NCBI RefSeq assembly: GCF_018853815.1
Contig: NZ_JAAOMP010000088.1
Location: forward strand, 1 to 64,000
Length of the DNA stretch: 64,000 nt
From: Acidithiobacillus sulfurivorans
GTDB taxonomy: Bacteria > Pseudomonadota > Gammaproteobacteria > Acidithiobacillales > Acidithiobacillaceae
Direction of reading: 5' to 3'
Below are positions 1 to 8,510 of the stretch, one piece after another (within the stretch, counting starts at the first letter, position 1; every line of letters starts with the position of its first letter). Below the pieces are notes generated by a model that saw only the letters and a program-made list of their open reading frames with translations, was not told the origin of the DNA and made no database searches. The translations under genes and the position numbers were made by a program.

Positions 1-1
1 C

Positions 2-208
2 TGTGGGGCCGATCCCTTCAAGATCGTCCAGCTCCAGTGGCATGCTTCACCCTGTGAAGATCTGGTGGAAAAAATGGGCATCAGCTGGGACAAGGCCAAA
101 GCCGACTTCCAGGAATACCTCAAACAGGTCGAGCAGGGCAATGTGGAATACCTCTACAACCCCGAACTCGCCACTAACCAAAATATCAACATGAAAGCGG
201 GCGCTTAA
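2..208 (+). CDS. sHdrB1, C-terminal fragment (5' end outside window)
   Basis: An open frame enters from the left edge and ends with TAA 12 bases before the sHdrA start. The visible 68 residues (beginning CGADPFKIVQ, ending NINMKAGA) contain two cysteines but no complete motif, so the identity rests on gene order: in sHdr loci the gene directly before sHdrA encodes sHdrB1, a CCG-domain subunit of the sulfur-oxidising heterodisulfide-reductase-like complex. Frame and spacing support a real gene; the product name is inferred from context. Confidence 0.6.
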   Translation, partial: CGADPFKIVQLQWHASPCEDLVEKMGISWDKAKADFQEYLKQVEQGNVEYLYNPELATNQNINMKAGA

Positions 209-220
209 GGAGAAAAATCA

Positions 221-1276
221 GTGAGTGCACAGGATACAGTATTAGTCGTAGGTGCCGGCCCAGCCGGTCTGTCAGCAGCTGCAACTATCGCTTCGATGGG
301 TAAGAAAGCGGTTATCGTCGAGAGAGAAGATATTCTCGGCGGTGCCCCTATTATTTCTGGTTACGCCAAACTCGTGCCTTCCGGTGAGTGGGCCAAGGAC
401 GCTATTGGCCGTATGGTCAGTCGGGTAGAAGGGGATGGCAATGTGGCCATCCACAAATCGACCAAGGTGACCATGCTTGAAGGTGAAGTCGGCAATTTTA
501 TGGCGACTCTGAGCAATGGTGAAAAGGTCGAGGCCGGGTCCATTGTGCTGGGAACAGGTTTCACCCACTTTGATTCCATCAACAAGCCGGAATGGGGTTT
601 TGGTACCTATGAAGACGTATTGACCACCACCCAGATGGAACAGATGGTTGGTACCGGTCAGATTACCTGTCCTTCGGATGGACGGGTGCCCGAGCGTGTA
701 GCCATTCTGCTCTGCGTCGGTTCCCGTGACCGTCAGATTGGTCGTGAATGGTGCTCAAAAATCTGCTGCACCGTTTCTACGAATCTGGCGATGGAAATCA
801 AGGAAATTTCACCGAGCACCGATGTGTTCATATACTACATGGACATCCGTACGTTCGGCCTTTACGAAGACAAGTTCTACTGGAAGAGTCAGGAAGAGTA
901 CAAGACCAAGTTCGTCAAAGCGCGTATTGCCGAAGTCACCAAATCACCGGACGGTCGTTTGCTGGTGAAGGGCGAAGACACCCTGGTCAAACGTCCTATT
1001 GTGATTCCTATGGATATCGTTGTTCACGCTATCGGTATGGATCCCAATGCACTTAATCCTGAAATCGCCAAGACTTTTGGTATTGGTCTCGAAAAGCACG
1101 GCTTTATTGATCGTGCCGAGCAGTACACCAATAGCCAGGGAACAACGCGCAAGGGTATTTACGTGTGTGGTGCGGCTACCGGCCCGGAAGATATCGATAC
1201 TTCTATTGCCCAAGGCCAGTCCGCTGGTTCACGTGCAGTAGCCGATCTCTTCGGACAGCAGAAAGTTGCCAGCTGA
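221..1276 (+). CDS. hdrA: sHdrA, FAD/iron-sulfur subunit of the sulfur-oxidising Hdr-like complex
   Basis: HdrA-type flavoprotein of 351 residues, core subunit of the cytoplasmic sHdr complex that oxidises protein-bound sulfane sulfur. A Rossmann FAD motif GAGPAG lies at residues 11-16 and an iron-sulfur cysteine set at C165, C178, C182 and C183 (in LLCVGSRD and WCSKICC). It is much shorter than methanogen HdrA because the C-terminal ferredoxin domains are absent, as expected for sHdrA. The GTG start is chosen because a strong AAGGAG sits just upstream. The end overlaps the start of sHdrH by 11 bases, so the two are probably translationally coupled. Electrons would pass to FAD and on to an NAD or quinone acceptor; the acceptor is not visible here. 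Confidence 0.92.
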   Translation: MSAQDTVLVVGAGPAGLSAAATIASMGKKAVIVEREDILGGAPIISGYAKLVPSGEWAKDAIGRMVSRVEGDGNVAIHKSTKVTMLEGEVGNFMATLSNGEKVEAGSIVLGTGFTHFDSINKPEWGFGTYEDVLTTTQMEQMVGTGQITCPSDGRVPERVAILLCVGSRDRQIGREWCSKICCTVSTNLAMEIKEISPSTDVFIYYMDIRTFGLYEDKFYWKSQEEYKTKFVKARIAEVTKSPDGRLLVKGEDTLVKRPIVIPMDIVVHAIGMDPNALNPEIAKTFGIGLEKHGFIDRAEQYTNSQGTTRKGIYVCGAATGPEDIDTSIAQGQSAGSRAVADLFGQQKVAS

Positions 1277-2084
1277 TATCTACCAGGGCAGGAACGAAGA
1301 ACATATCGTTCCTGCCACACTGCCCATTGAGCTCGACAAGGGCCTGCTCAATCGTTCTTTCTATGAACTGGAAGAAGCTTTTGAGGGACAACAGGGTCTT
1401 GCCGATCTGGTGAGCAGCATGGCAGAAAAGACGGCAAGTTTTCGCCGTCTGCTACTGGAAGAACAGCAACCCCTGACCGAAACACAAATGGAACATCTCG
1501 TCGCGCAGATGTTTACAGCGCGGCGGAAAATATGGCCGCTCATAAAGGAACAAGGTGCGGCCAAGGTTGGGGAGTTAATGCGCGATCTGCTCACCGGACA
1601 CGGTGATCTGACGCAGCGTATGGCAAGATTCGAAGAGGCCTTGCCAGCTACTGGAAAAGTCAAACGTGTCATCAGGGATGTGGCGGCTGAAGTCCTGCAC
1701 TTCAGCGACCCGGAGCGTTATCCACTGATGACCCGCTGGGTCTGGGATCAAGGAACAACTTCCGGAGCCATTCGTGAGTTTATTCGTGGTGGTGATTACC
1801 TCACGGATTTTCCTTTTGGCGAGAGCCCCGAAATGTTTGAGGGGCTACGTCAGTGGATGCGTGAAACACTGCTGGAGTTGGGCGTATATCGTGATGTTCC
1901 CTATATGGTGGACATCATTCTCTCTCATCAGTATTCACAGTATGTACGGGCAATGGCAGAAGGTTTTTTGCGTTCGGACTTTGGCGGTCAGACCGACTTT
2001 ACGGAGCAGATTCGTAAGTTGCTGGGTGTTGAAGTACAGCGGCGGATGGGCGGGTCTCGTCTCAAAAGAGACGACATTCATTGA
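1266..2084 (+). CDS. sHdrH, conserved accessory protein of the sHdr complex
   Basis: A 272-residue soluble protein without cysteine clusters, rich in charged helical segments. It sits between sHdrA and sHdrC2, the position of the conserved protein called sHdrH or Hyp1 in sulfur oxidisers. The start is TTG inside the end of sHdrA (11-base overlap); no better start is visible nearby, so the N-terminus is uncertain. No catalytic motif is recognised. Its constant linkage to this locus in known sHdr organisms suggests a structural or assembly role, which is inference. Confidence 0.75.
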   Translation: MPADIYQGRNEEHIVPATLPIELDKGLLNRSFYELEEAFEGQQGLADLVSSMAEKTASFRRLLLEEQQPLTETQMEHLVAQMFTARRKIWPLIKEQGAAKVGELMRDLLTGHGDLTQRMARFEEALPATGKVKRVIRDVAAEVLHFSDPERYPLMTRWVWDQGTTSGAIREFIRGGDYLTDFPFGESPEMFEGLRQWMRETLLELGVYRDVPYMVDIILSHQYSQYVRAMAEGFLRSDFGGQTDFTEQIRKLLGVEVQRRMGGSRLKRDDIH

Positions 2085-2107
2085 TGAATTAGGGTTTAGG
2101 AGCAGCT

Positions 2108-2827
2108 ATGGCTATTCATGAAAAAACACTGATCGATCCAGATCGGATTTTACAGCACGACCATCTGGTAGTGGACGGAGTCGATGTTTCAGGTTCCTGG
2201 AACACGATGATTACTCCTCGTACGCTGACCGACTATGAAGAAAATTTCGAAAAAATCATTCAGAGCTACAGCGGTGGCGAGAATGTGCATCGTTGTTGGC
2301 AGTGCGGTTCCTGCACAAACTCCTGCACCATGTACGCTCAGAACGTGGACTTCAATCCACGGTACTGGATTTATCTGATTCGTCTGGGCCTGAAGGCCGA
2401 GTTGATGAAAGATAAGGACATTATCTGGCAGTGCGTGTCCTGTAACAAGTGCACCAACATTTGTCCTAAGGACGTACGCCCTGAAGGCGTAATGAAAGCC
2501 ACCGCACACTGGATGGAAGATAATGGGCTGACCCCCAAGACCCTTTCCACCCACTTTGACGAAGAATTCACCCATCAGTGTATTGAGTTTGGTCGCATTG
2601 AAGATACCGAAGTCATGATGGGTTTTTACAAGCGTTCCAATCAGCCTTTGGTGCAGGCCTGGATTGTTGAGTTCGGAAAGCGTCTGTCCAAGGGCTTGCC
2701 TCTGGGGCAGTTGGCGAAAATGGGTATGAATGTTGTTTTCCGTCCGAAAACCAAGTCCTGGGGCAAGACCGGAGAAGTACTCGCAGAATATGTGAAAGCA
2801 CAGAAGGAGGCTGCTCATCATGGCTAA
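2108..2827 (+). CDS. hdrC: sHdrC2, two-[4Fe-4S] ferredoxin-like subunit
   Basis: HdrC-type electron-transfer subunit of 239 residues. Two ferredoxin motifs are visible: C63, C66, C69, C73 and C109, C112, C115, C119, each of the CxxCxxCxxxCP type (the second ends ICP). The helical stretches between and after them are typical of HdrC. The gene overlaps sHdrB2 by 8 bases, matching the HdrCB pairing in which HdrC relays electrons to or from the HdrB active-site cluster. The ATG start is preceded by TAGGAG. Confidence 0.9.
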   Translation: MAIHEKTLIDPDRILQHDHLVVDGVDVSGSWNTMITPRTLTDYEENFEKIIQSYSGGENVHRCWQCGSCTNSCTMYAQNVDFNPRYWIYLIRLGLKAELMKDKDIIWQCVSCNKCTNICPKDVRPEGVMKATAHWMEDNGLTPKTLSTHFDEEFTHQCIEFGRIEDTEVMMGFYKRSNQPLVQAWIVEFGKRLSKGLPLGQLAKMGMNVVFRPKTKSWGKTGEVLAEYVKAQKEAAHHG

Positions 2828-3731
2828 GGTTGCATATTATCCGGGTTGTGCGCTGGAAGGTTCCGGCGGTCCCTACGACAAGTCCACGCGCGTTCTGGTC
2901 AAGGAACTTGGCCTGCAGATGGAAAATCTTGAAGACTATAACTGCTGTGGCGCCATGGAGGTGAAGAATATCCACCCCATGCTGCAGACCTACATGTCCG
3001 CTCGCAATCTGGCCATTGCCAGTAAATTGCAGGGTTGTGATACGGTGATGGCACCTTGCAATGGTTGTTACCGCAACCTGAAGCAGACGGAATATGAATG
3101 TGCCACTTCTGAAGAAACCATGAAGACGGTCCAGGATCTGGCGGATAAATCCGGTGATCCGGTTTATGACGGTGATGTGCGGACGTTGCATGCTCTTGAG
3201 TGGTTCATGGAAGAAGTCGGTCCTGATGGTATCAAGAGCAAGGTCAAGAAAAGTCTCAACGGTCTGAAAATAGCCAATTATTATGGCTGTATGTATACCC
3301 GTCCCCGGCAGATCTTTCCGGAAAAGGACCAAGGTCCCGGCTCTGAGTCCAGCTATGCACCGCATTTTATGGACGACCTGCTCAATGCAGCGGGTGCGGT
3401 AGCCGTCGATTTTCCCTTGAAAACCGCTTGTTGTGGTGGTGCGCATACGCTTTCTGACTCGGATACCTCCACTCAGTTGGTGTTGAATATCCTCCAGGCA
3501 GCCGAAGATGCCGGCGCTGAAGTTATTGCTACCGAATGCCCGACCTGTCACTCCGGCCTGGAAATGCACCAGGTACGTGCGGAGACGGAATTTGGTATCA
3601 AATCCAACGTCAAAGTCATTTACTTCACCCAGTTGTTAGGGTTGGCTATGGGCTTGTCTGCACGCAAGGTTGGCATTCCCGACAACGTCAGCGATTCCAT
3701 GGACCTGCTCGCGGCCAAAGGCATCGTATAA
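2820..3731 (+). CDS. hdrB: sHdrB2, double CCG-domain catalytic subunit
   Basis: HdrB-type subunit of 303 residues with both cysteine-rich CCG domains complete: C10, C42-C43, C80, C83 and C157, C204-C205, C240, C243. In HdrB these bind noncubane iron-sulfur clusters that act on disulfides; in sHdr complexes they are thought to handle sulfane sulfur carried by thiols or the lipoyl group of LbpA. The start lies within the last codons of sHdrC2 with a GGAGG-containing upstream sequence. A strong terminator follows ten bases after the stop, so this is the last gene of the sHdr transcription unit. Confidence 0.92.
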   Translation: MAKVAYYPGCALEGSGGPYDKSTRVLVKELGLQMENLEDYNCCGAMEVKNIHPMLQTYMSARNLAIASKLQGCDTVMAPCNGCYRNLKQTEYECATSEETMKTVQDLADKSGDPVYDGDVRTLHALEWFMEEVGPDGIKSKVKKSLNGLKIANYYGCMYTRPRQIFPEKDQGPGSESSYAPHFMDDLLNAAGAVAVDFPLKTACCGGAHTLSDSDTSTQLVLNILQAAEDAGAEVIATECPTCHSGLEMHQVRAETEFGIKSNVKVIYFTQLLGLAMGLSARKVGIPDNVSDSMDLLAAKGIV

Positions 3732-3740
3732 CAAGGTTGG

Positions 3741-3770
3741 AAAGCGCCCCGTAATGGGGCGCTTTTTTTT
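3741..3770 (+). terminator. Rho-independent terminator after sHdrB2
   Basis: AAAGCGCCCC, loop GTAA, then GGGGCGCTTT followed by a run of T. It separates the sHdr structural genes from the LbpA/Lip genes, so the latter have their own promoter or depend on read-through. Confidence 0.9.
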
Positions 3771-3797
3771 ACCTGCCGCTGTCAACAGGGGGAGGCT

Positions 3798-4244
3798 ATG
3801 GAATGTAACGGATGCGAATTTCGCGCCGAATTATATTATGATCAGGAGTGTCAGATCTGGGTGCGTCGCGAAGGCGACGGAACCCTTACGGTGGGCATGA
3901 CGGATATTTCTCAGTCAATTGCTGGTAAAATTTTGCATGTGCGGGTGCGCCGTCCGGGCACGCGCAGGCCCGTAGGCAAGCCGGTGGCAACCATTGAAAG
4001 TGGCAAATGGGCGGGTCCGGTTCCTAATGTGTTTGATTGCGTAATAGATTTGGCCAATGAAGATGTGCTGGAAGATTCCAACCTGCTGAATATTGAGCCT
4101 TACGAAGCGTGGATTGCCCGGGTTCGACCGGTGGCATCCGTGGACGTAGCGTTAAAAAAAATGTTTACTGGGGATGCAGCATTTGAGTTATATCGGCAGC
4201 GCTGTCTGCGCGACGACATCCATTGTGAACGGGGTATGCGATGA
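3798..4244 (+). CDS. GcvH-like lipoate-binding protein, LbpA paralogue 1
   Basis: Lipoyl-carrier protein of 148 residues. The biotinyl/lipoyl fold is recognised by the sequence ATIESGKWAGP with the modifiable lysine at K70, the same motif as in the second paralogue downstream. sHdr-linked LbpA proteins carry lipoate that feeds sulfur intermediates to the complex rather than glycine-cleavage chemistry; no glycine-cleavage genes are present here. The C-terminal half diverges from paralogue 2: after the lysine it reads PVPNVFDCVI instead of a canonical GTV hairpin, and it has extra cysteines near both ends. A GGGGGAGG ribosome site precedes the ATG. It overlaps the DsrE gene by 4 bases. Confidence 0.85.
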   Translation: MECNGCEFRAELYYDQECQIWVRREGDGTLTVGMTDISQSIAGKILHVRVRRPGTRRPVGKPVATIESGKWAGPVPNVFDCVIDLANEDVLEDSNLLNIEPYEAWIARVRPVASVDVALKKMFTGDAAFELYRQRCLRDDIHCERGMR

Positions 4245-4636
4245 GTGATCATTATTTGAACGATGACGGTGAAAAGTCGGTGGTTATTGTGATGACCAGT
4301 GGCCCAAGCACCGCCCATCGTTGCGCCACGCCTTTCTATTTGGGTTCGCTGTTGTCTTCCATGGACGCAGAGGTTAAGATTTTTTGCACCATGGAAGCCG
4401 TAAAACTCATGAAAGTGGGCGTTGCAGAAAATTTGGCAGCGATGGAAGGTGGAAAGCGGATTATTGATTTTATCCGCGATGCCAAGAATGCTGGAGCTCA
4501 GCTTTATGTATGCCGACCGGCTCTGCCTGGATATGAGATTGAAGCGGATGACCTGATTGATGAAGTGGATGAAGTCGCTTCAGCAGGTGACCTTGCTGAT
4601 CTGATTTTGTCTGTTGACCGGCTATTGTTTTTTTAA
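4241..4636 (+). CDS. DsrE-family sulfurtransferase-like protein
   Basis: Small protein of 131 residues with the DsrE/DsrF-like fold signature: an N-terminal VVIVMTSGP strand-loop, a central AEVKIFCTMEAV segment and a C-terminal LYVCRPAL segment whose cysteine is the likely sulfur acceptor. DsrE-family proteins pass persulfide sulfur between carriers in sulfur oxidation. It sits between two LbpA paralogues and overlaps the first by ATGA, which points to co-translation and a role in loading or unloading sulfur. Whether it is DsrE3-type cannot be decided here. No tusA or rhodanese gene accompanies it in the window. Confidence 0.8.
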   Translation: MSDHYLNDDGEKSVVIVMTSGPSTAHRCATPFYLGSLLSSMDAEVKIFCTMEAVKLMKVGVAENLAAMEGGKRIIDFIRDAKNAGAQLYVCRPALPGYEIEADDLIDEVDEVASAGDLADLILSVDRLLFF

Positions 4637-4656
4637 TTTAAAACCCGAAGGAGAAA

Positions 4657-5097
4657 ATGATGGGAACTGTACGTGGCTGTGAAATCCCCGAAGATTTGAT
4701 GTACAACGTTGATAACAACGTTTGGTTGCGCAAGGAAGATGACGGCAGCATCACCATTGGTATGACTTCTTATGCCTGTGCTTTGGCTGGTCAGATTGTT
4801 TCCTACACCCCCAAGGGTGCTGGAAAGGACATCAAAAAAGACAAGTCTGCCGCAACGGTAGAATCCGGCAAGTGGGTAGGTCCGCTGAAGAGCCCGGTGA
4901 GTGGCACCGTGGTTTCCAGCAATGATGACGTAGCCAAGGACCCGGGCCTGATTAACAAGGATCCCTATGGTAGTGGCTGGATTGCCAAGTTGACCCCGGC
5001 TGACTTCGCTGGTGATTCCGGCGAGCTGAAAACCGGTGCTGACGCTCTGGCCGCTTTTGAAGAAAAGATGACGGCTGATGGTTTTGGCGGCTGCTGA
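4657..5097 (+). CDS. lbpA: Lipoate-binding protein LbpA (canonical paralogue)
   Basis: GcvH-like carrier of 146 residues. The motif ATVESGKWVGPLKSP places the lipoylated lysine at K72, and the following SGTVV hairpin is canonical. In sHdr organisms LbpA is essential for thiosulfate or sulfide oxidation and its lipoyl arm presents sulfur to the Hdr-like enzyme. The start is ATG at 4657 or the adjacent ATG at 4660, both behind AAGGAGAA. The C-terminus GFGGC carries a terminal cysteine. A hairpin follows the stop, then the lip genes. Confidence 0.92.
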   Translation: MMGTVRGCEIPEDLMYNVDNNVWLRKEDDGSITIGMTSYACALAGQIVSYTPKGAGKDIKKDKSAATVESGKWVGPLKSPVSGTVVSSNDDVAKDPGLINKDPYGSGWIAKLTPADFAGDSGELKTGADALAAFEEKMTADGFGGC

Positions 5098-5122
5098 GTT
5101 ATTCAGATAGCCCTATCCAGTC

Positions 5123-5155
5123 AGACGGCCGCATTTTGCGGCCGTCTAGCTTTCT
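5123..5155 (+). terminator. Hairpin terminator after lbpA
   Basis: A perfect 11-base stem (AGACGGCCGCA with TGCGGCCGTCT) followed by AGCTTTCTT. The T tract is weak, so partial read-through into lipS1 is plausible, giving more lbpA than lip transcript. Confidence 0.7.
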
Positions 5156-5182
5156 TAATGGTTGACAAGGATGGAAATTAAT

Positions 5183-6304
5183 ATGAACCCATGGTTAAAC
5201 GCTGTTTCGCAAGTGGAAGCATTAGAAGATCTGACGCTCAACGCTGATCTGGTCGAATCCATGCGGGAGCGTTGGTCTGGCCTGGCTGGCAGCCAGGTGG
5301 GTCGTATCAATTTCTATACCCCTTCATTCAAACACCACGAAACTTCGGAAGTTTCTGCTTGTGGTAAAAATGCGTTCCCGGCCATCTCCATTACCGGCGG
5401 TGACTGCAAACTCCAATGTGATCACTGCAAGGCCAAAATTCTGGAACCCATGATTCCGGTACGCAGTCCTGAAGAACTGGATCGCCTGGTCGATCAGATA
5501 GTTCTGGACGGTGGTCGCGGTTTACTCCTGTCCGGTGGGTCGGACCACCAGAATGTAGTTCATTATGAACCGTATTTCCCTATGGTGCGCAAAATCAAGG
5601 ATCGTTATCCCAACCTGCAAATTGCCATGCATACGGGTATTGCCACCCCTGAATTTGCCAGAGGTATGGAAGATGCGGGAGTAGATGTGGCGATGATGGA
5701 TGTGATCGGCGCCCAGGACACCATCAATCAGGTCTACCATCTGCGTCGCACTGTGGATGACTTCGAGGCGGCCCTGGAGGCTTTGGTTGCTACCTCCATG
5801 AAGGTTGTTCCCCACATTGTTATCGGTTTGCATTATGGAGAACTGCTGGGTGAGTGGAATTCGCTGGAAATCATTCAACGGCATCTGCCCAGTGCCTTGG
5901 TGCTGGTCGTGATTATGCCCCAGTATGCCTCTTCCAGTCGTCCTTTTGTGACCCCGCCCACCGATGAAGTCGGTAAATTCTTTATGGATGCCCGTGCTGC
6001 ACTTCCAGAAACCCCGGTGTTATTGGGTTGTGCGCGGCCATCAGGCGTTCACCGTTCCATTACCGATACCTATGCGGTCATGGCGGGTCTCAATGGGGTG
6101 GCATTTCCCTCCGATGGCATGTTGGCATTAGCCAAGCATCTGGAACGGGATGTGTTCGTAACGCCTTCCTGCTGCTCCATGATTGTCGGCGAAGAAGTGC
6201 TCAGCATGGGCGACGAGTCGACGACCATGCCTCTGGATTACGTACCTGCCGCTCCCAAGCGTCGCACCCAACTGCGCGATATTCCCATCGTCTTCACGGC
6301 CTGA
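5183..6304 (+). CDS. lipS1: LipS1, radical-SAM lipoyl synthase component
   Basis: Radical SAM protein of 373 residues with the cluster motif CKLQCDHC (C75, C79, C82). In the sHdr-linked lipoate pathway two radical SAM proteins, LipS1 and LipS2, together insert the sulfurs that classical LipA inserts alone. The start at ATG 5183 is preferred over 5171 or TTG 5162 because GGA lies 8 bases before it. The partner, the ligase and LipT follow in one run. Which of the two radical SAM proteins should carry the name S1 is assigned from gene order and is less certain than the pathway. Confidence 0.8.
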   Translation: MNPWLNAVSQVEALEDLTLNADLVESMRERWSGLAGSQVGRINFYTPSFKHHETSEVSACGKNAFPAISITGGDCKLQCDHCKAKILEPMIPVRSPEELDRLVDQIVLDGGRGLLLSGGSDHQNVVHYEPYFPMVRKIKDRYPNLQIAMHTGIATPEFARGMEDAGVDVAMMDVIGAQDTINQVYHLRRTVDDFEAALEALVATSMKVVPHIVIGLHYGELLGEWNSLEIIQRHLPSALVLVVIMPQYASSSRPFVTPPTDEVGKFFMDARAALPETPVLLGCARPSGVHRSITDTYAVMAGLNGVAFPSDGMLALAKHLERDVFVTPSCCSMIVGEEVLSMGDESTTMPLDYVPAAPKRRTQLRDIPIVFTA

Positions 6305-6357
6305 GCAATGTACGTGGTATTTGTGACCAGCTTGCAGCAGCGTCGGGGTTACCCGCA

Positions 6358-7428
6358 GTGAACGCTGCAGCGCAGGCTCCCTGGCTGGTAGTAGATACGG
6401 GTTTGCGTCCAGCCGATGAAAACATGGCGCTGGATAAAGCTTTGCTGCAGGCGATGGGTGATCAGGCCATTCCCAACATTTTCCGCTTTTTGCGCTTTGA
6501 AGAATCGGCGCTGGTGGGTTACCACCAGTCTCCGGATCAGGAATTGAATCTGGATTTTTGCCGGGAAGAGGGCATTGCGGTTCAGCGCCGGCTTACTGGT
6601 GGTGGTGCGTTGATTTTTGATCCGACCCAAATTGGCTGGGAACTGGTCTGCCATCGGGATGCTCTGCCCAAAGGCGATATGGCGGCAGTCTCCCGGCAAA
6701 TATGTCTGGCGGCTGCGGCAGGTTTGTCGAAGCTGGGGGTCAATGCCCGTTTTCGTCCGCGTAATGATATTGAAGTGGAAGGCAAAAAAATCTCCGGCAC
6801 GGGCGGTATCATGGACGGCGATGTTTTGCTCTTCCAGGGTACCGTGCTGGTAGATCTGGATATACCCAGAATGCTGCGGGTCCTTCGGGTTCCGGTGGAA
6901 AAGCTGGATGCCCATGCCATTGCTTCTGTTGCTGATCGGGTCACCAGTTTAAGAGCCCTGCTCGGCGAAGCGCCTGAGCTAAGCATGGTTCAAGAGGTGT
7001 TGCTGGAAGGTTTCCGCTTACACCTGGGATTGTCTTTTGAAACAGGAGAAATGCCAGAACCGGTCATGGCCTTACTGCCCGGGATGTTGATTGAAATCCG
7101 CGATCCGGAATGGTTGGGTGTGAACAACCGTGCCCGCGACGGTATGCCACTGCGCAAAGCCAGTCTGCGTGCGCCGGGTGGAACCCTGCAGGCAGAAATC
7201 CTCTGGGATAGCTTCGGTAATCGGGTGCGTCAGGTGCATTTCAGCGGGGATTACTTCATTCAGCCCCGCCGCGCCATCGTCGACATGGAAGCCGCCCTGC
7301 GTAATGTGCATCTGAATGACGTGGACAGCATTTTGACGGAGCTGTTTGTGCAGCAGCGGATTGATGGTTTTGGTTTGCAGGCTGAACACTTCGCCAGTGT
7401 GCTGCGTATGGCAGCGGAGCAGCCATGA
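6358..7428 (+). CDS. Lipoate-protein ligase sLpl(AB) for LbpA
   Basis: Lipoate/octanoate ligase of about 356 residues that attaches the lipoyl precursor to LbpA. Visible motifs are RRLTGGGALIF near residues 77-87 (substrate-binding RRxTGGG) and GKKISGTGG near 142-150 with the catalytic lysine. The extra C-terminal region fits an LplB-like accessory domain fused to LplA, as in sLpl(AB). The frame is open far upstream inside lipS1, but that part is a shadow; the GTG at 6358 is the first start in this frame that leaves a sensible N-terminus after lipS1, so the exact start is uncertain. It overlaps lipT by 4 bases. Confidence 0.82.
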   Translation: MNAAAQAPWLVVDTGLRPADENMALDKALLQAMGDQAIPNIFRFLRFEESALVGYHQSPDQELNLDFCREEGIAVQRRLTGGGALIFDPTQIGWELVCHRDALPKGDMAAVSRQICLAAAAGLSKLGVNARFRPRNDIEVEGKKISGTGGIMDGDVLLFQGTVLVDLDIPRMLRVLRVPVEKLDAHAIASVADRVTSLRALLGEAPELSMVQEVLLEGFRLHLGLSFETGEMPEPVMALLPGMLIEIRDPEWLGVNNRARDGMPLRKASLRAPGGTLQAEILWDSFGNRVRQVHFSGDYFIQPRRAIVDMEAALRNVHLNDVDSILTELFVQQRIDGFGLQAEHFASVLRMAAEQP

Positions 7429-8486
7429 ATAACATCAAGCTGGATGTGTTGATTATCGGTGCCGGCCCGGCCGGAACTGCCGCAGCCCGTGCGGCCGCCT
7501 ATAAGGGACTGCGGGTACTGTGTGTGGATCGTCGGGCGCAAATTGGCCTGCCGGTACAATGTGCAGAATTTGTTCCCATGCCCTTGTTGCGCACTGTTCA
7601 TGAAACCCAAGCGCGGGTGCAGGATGTGGCAGGCATGATGACGGTTCTTCCTTCCGGCCTAGCGCATCACAGCGTCTTCCCCGGTATCATGATTGATCGG
7701 GGCCGTTTTGATCAGGGGCTGGCAGAGCTCGCTCAGGCCGCCGGGGCTGAGGTGAAAACGCGCTGCACCTTTCTTGCCTGGGATGGTCGCCACGCCCAAA
7801 TCAAGCTGTCTACCGGTGAGATTCAAGAGGTTGAACCCTTGCTGATGATTGCCGCCGATGGTCCGCACAGCCCGGTGGCTGAAGCGATTGGATTGCCTCA
7901 TCAGCAGGTGGTTTATACCCGACAATACACGGTACCCTTGAATCATCCCTATGCGGATACGGATATTTTTCTGTCTGATGCTTTTCCAGGGGGCTACGGC
8001 TGGTTATTTCCGCGTGGACCTGTTGCCAATTTGGGTTTGGGGGCGGATAAACGCTTTGAGGATAATCTCAAATTACCGCTGGAACATCTCCATCAGCAGA
8101 TGGTGGAGCGCGGCATTATTGGTCCCGAAGTGCTCGGTAGAACTGGTGGTGCCATACCCGTTGGTGGATTACGCACCATGATCCACGGTAATGTTTTGCT
8201 TTGTGGGGATGCTGCCGGATTGACGCATCCCATTACGGGCGCGGGCATCCCTGCGGCGGTCATCAGTGGGGAAGCTGTCGGTTTGGCCGCTGCCGCTTTT
8301 CTGTCCGGCGATGAAGATGCGCTGGAAAGTTATGAAGAAGACATGCAGGATCAGTTCGGACCCGCTTTGCGCCGGGCTGTGCAGCGCAGAACATCTCTGG
8401 AAGCTGTGTGGCGCAAGCCTGCAGCCCAGGAAGACCAGGTAATGCGATCCGCCTGGATCGCTTTTGATGAATACTTTGCCGCTTAA
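7425..8486 (+). CDS. lipT: LipT, FAD-dependent geranylgeranyl-reductase-like oxidoreductase
   Basis: Flavoprotein of 353 residues with an N-terminal dinucleotide motif GAGPAG at residues 12-17, a central GPHSPV segment and a C-terminal CGDAAG-HPITGAGI FAD motif. This is the geranylgeranyl-reductase-like family named LipT in sHdr-associated lipoate gene sets, proposed to supply electrons for lipoyl assembly; that role is family knowledge, not visible in sequence. The start overlaps the ligase stop (ATGA) and lipS2 follows after 24 bases. Confidence 0.8.
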   Translation: MNNIKLDVLIIGAGPAGTAAARAAAYKGLRVLCVDRRAQIGLPVQCAEFVPMPLLRTVHETQARVQDVAGMMTVLPSGLAHHSVFPGIMIDRGRFDQGLAELAQAAGAEVKTRCTFLAWDGRHAQIKLSTGEIQEVEPLLMIAADGPHSPVAEAIGLPHQQVVYTRQYTVPLNHPYADTDIFLSDAFPGGYGWLFPRGPVANLGLGADKRFEDNLKLPLEHLHQQMVERGIIGPEVLGRTGGAIPVGGLRTMIHGNVLLCGDAAGLTHPITGAGIPAAVISGEAVGLAAAAFLSGDEDALESYEEDMQDQFGPALRRAVQRRTSLEAVWRKPAAQEDQVMRSAWIAFDEYFAA

Positions 8487-8510
8487 GGCAGATTGACAGG
8501 AGGAACGTCC

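Noticed and set aside
2613-3569. Minus-strand open frame of 318 codons
   Set aside because: Antisense of sHdrC2/sHdrB2, which have clear cysteine motifs.
6028-6357. N-terminal extension of the lipoate-ligase frame
   Set aside because: It lies entirely inside lipS1 and shows shadow composition; the ligase family begins near the GTG at 6358.
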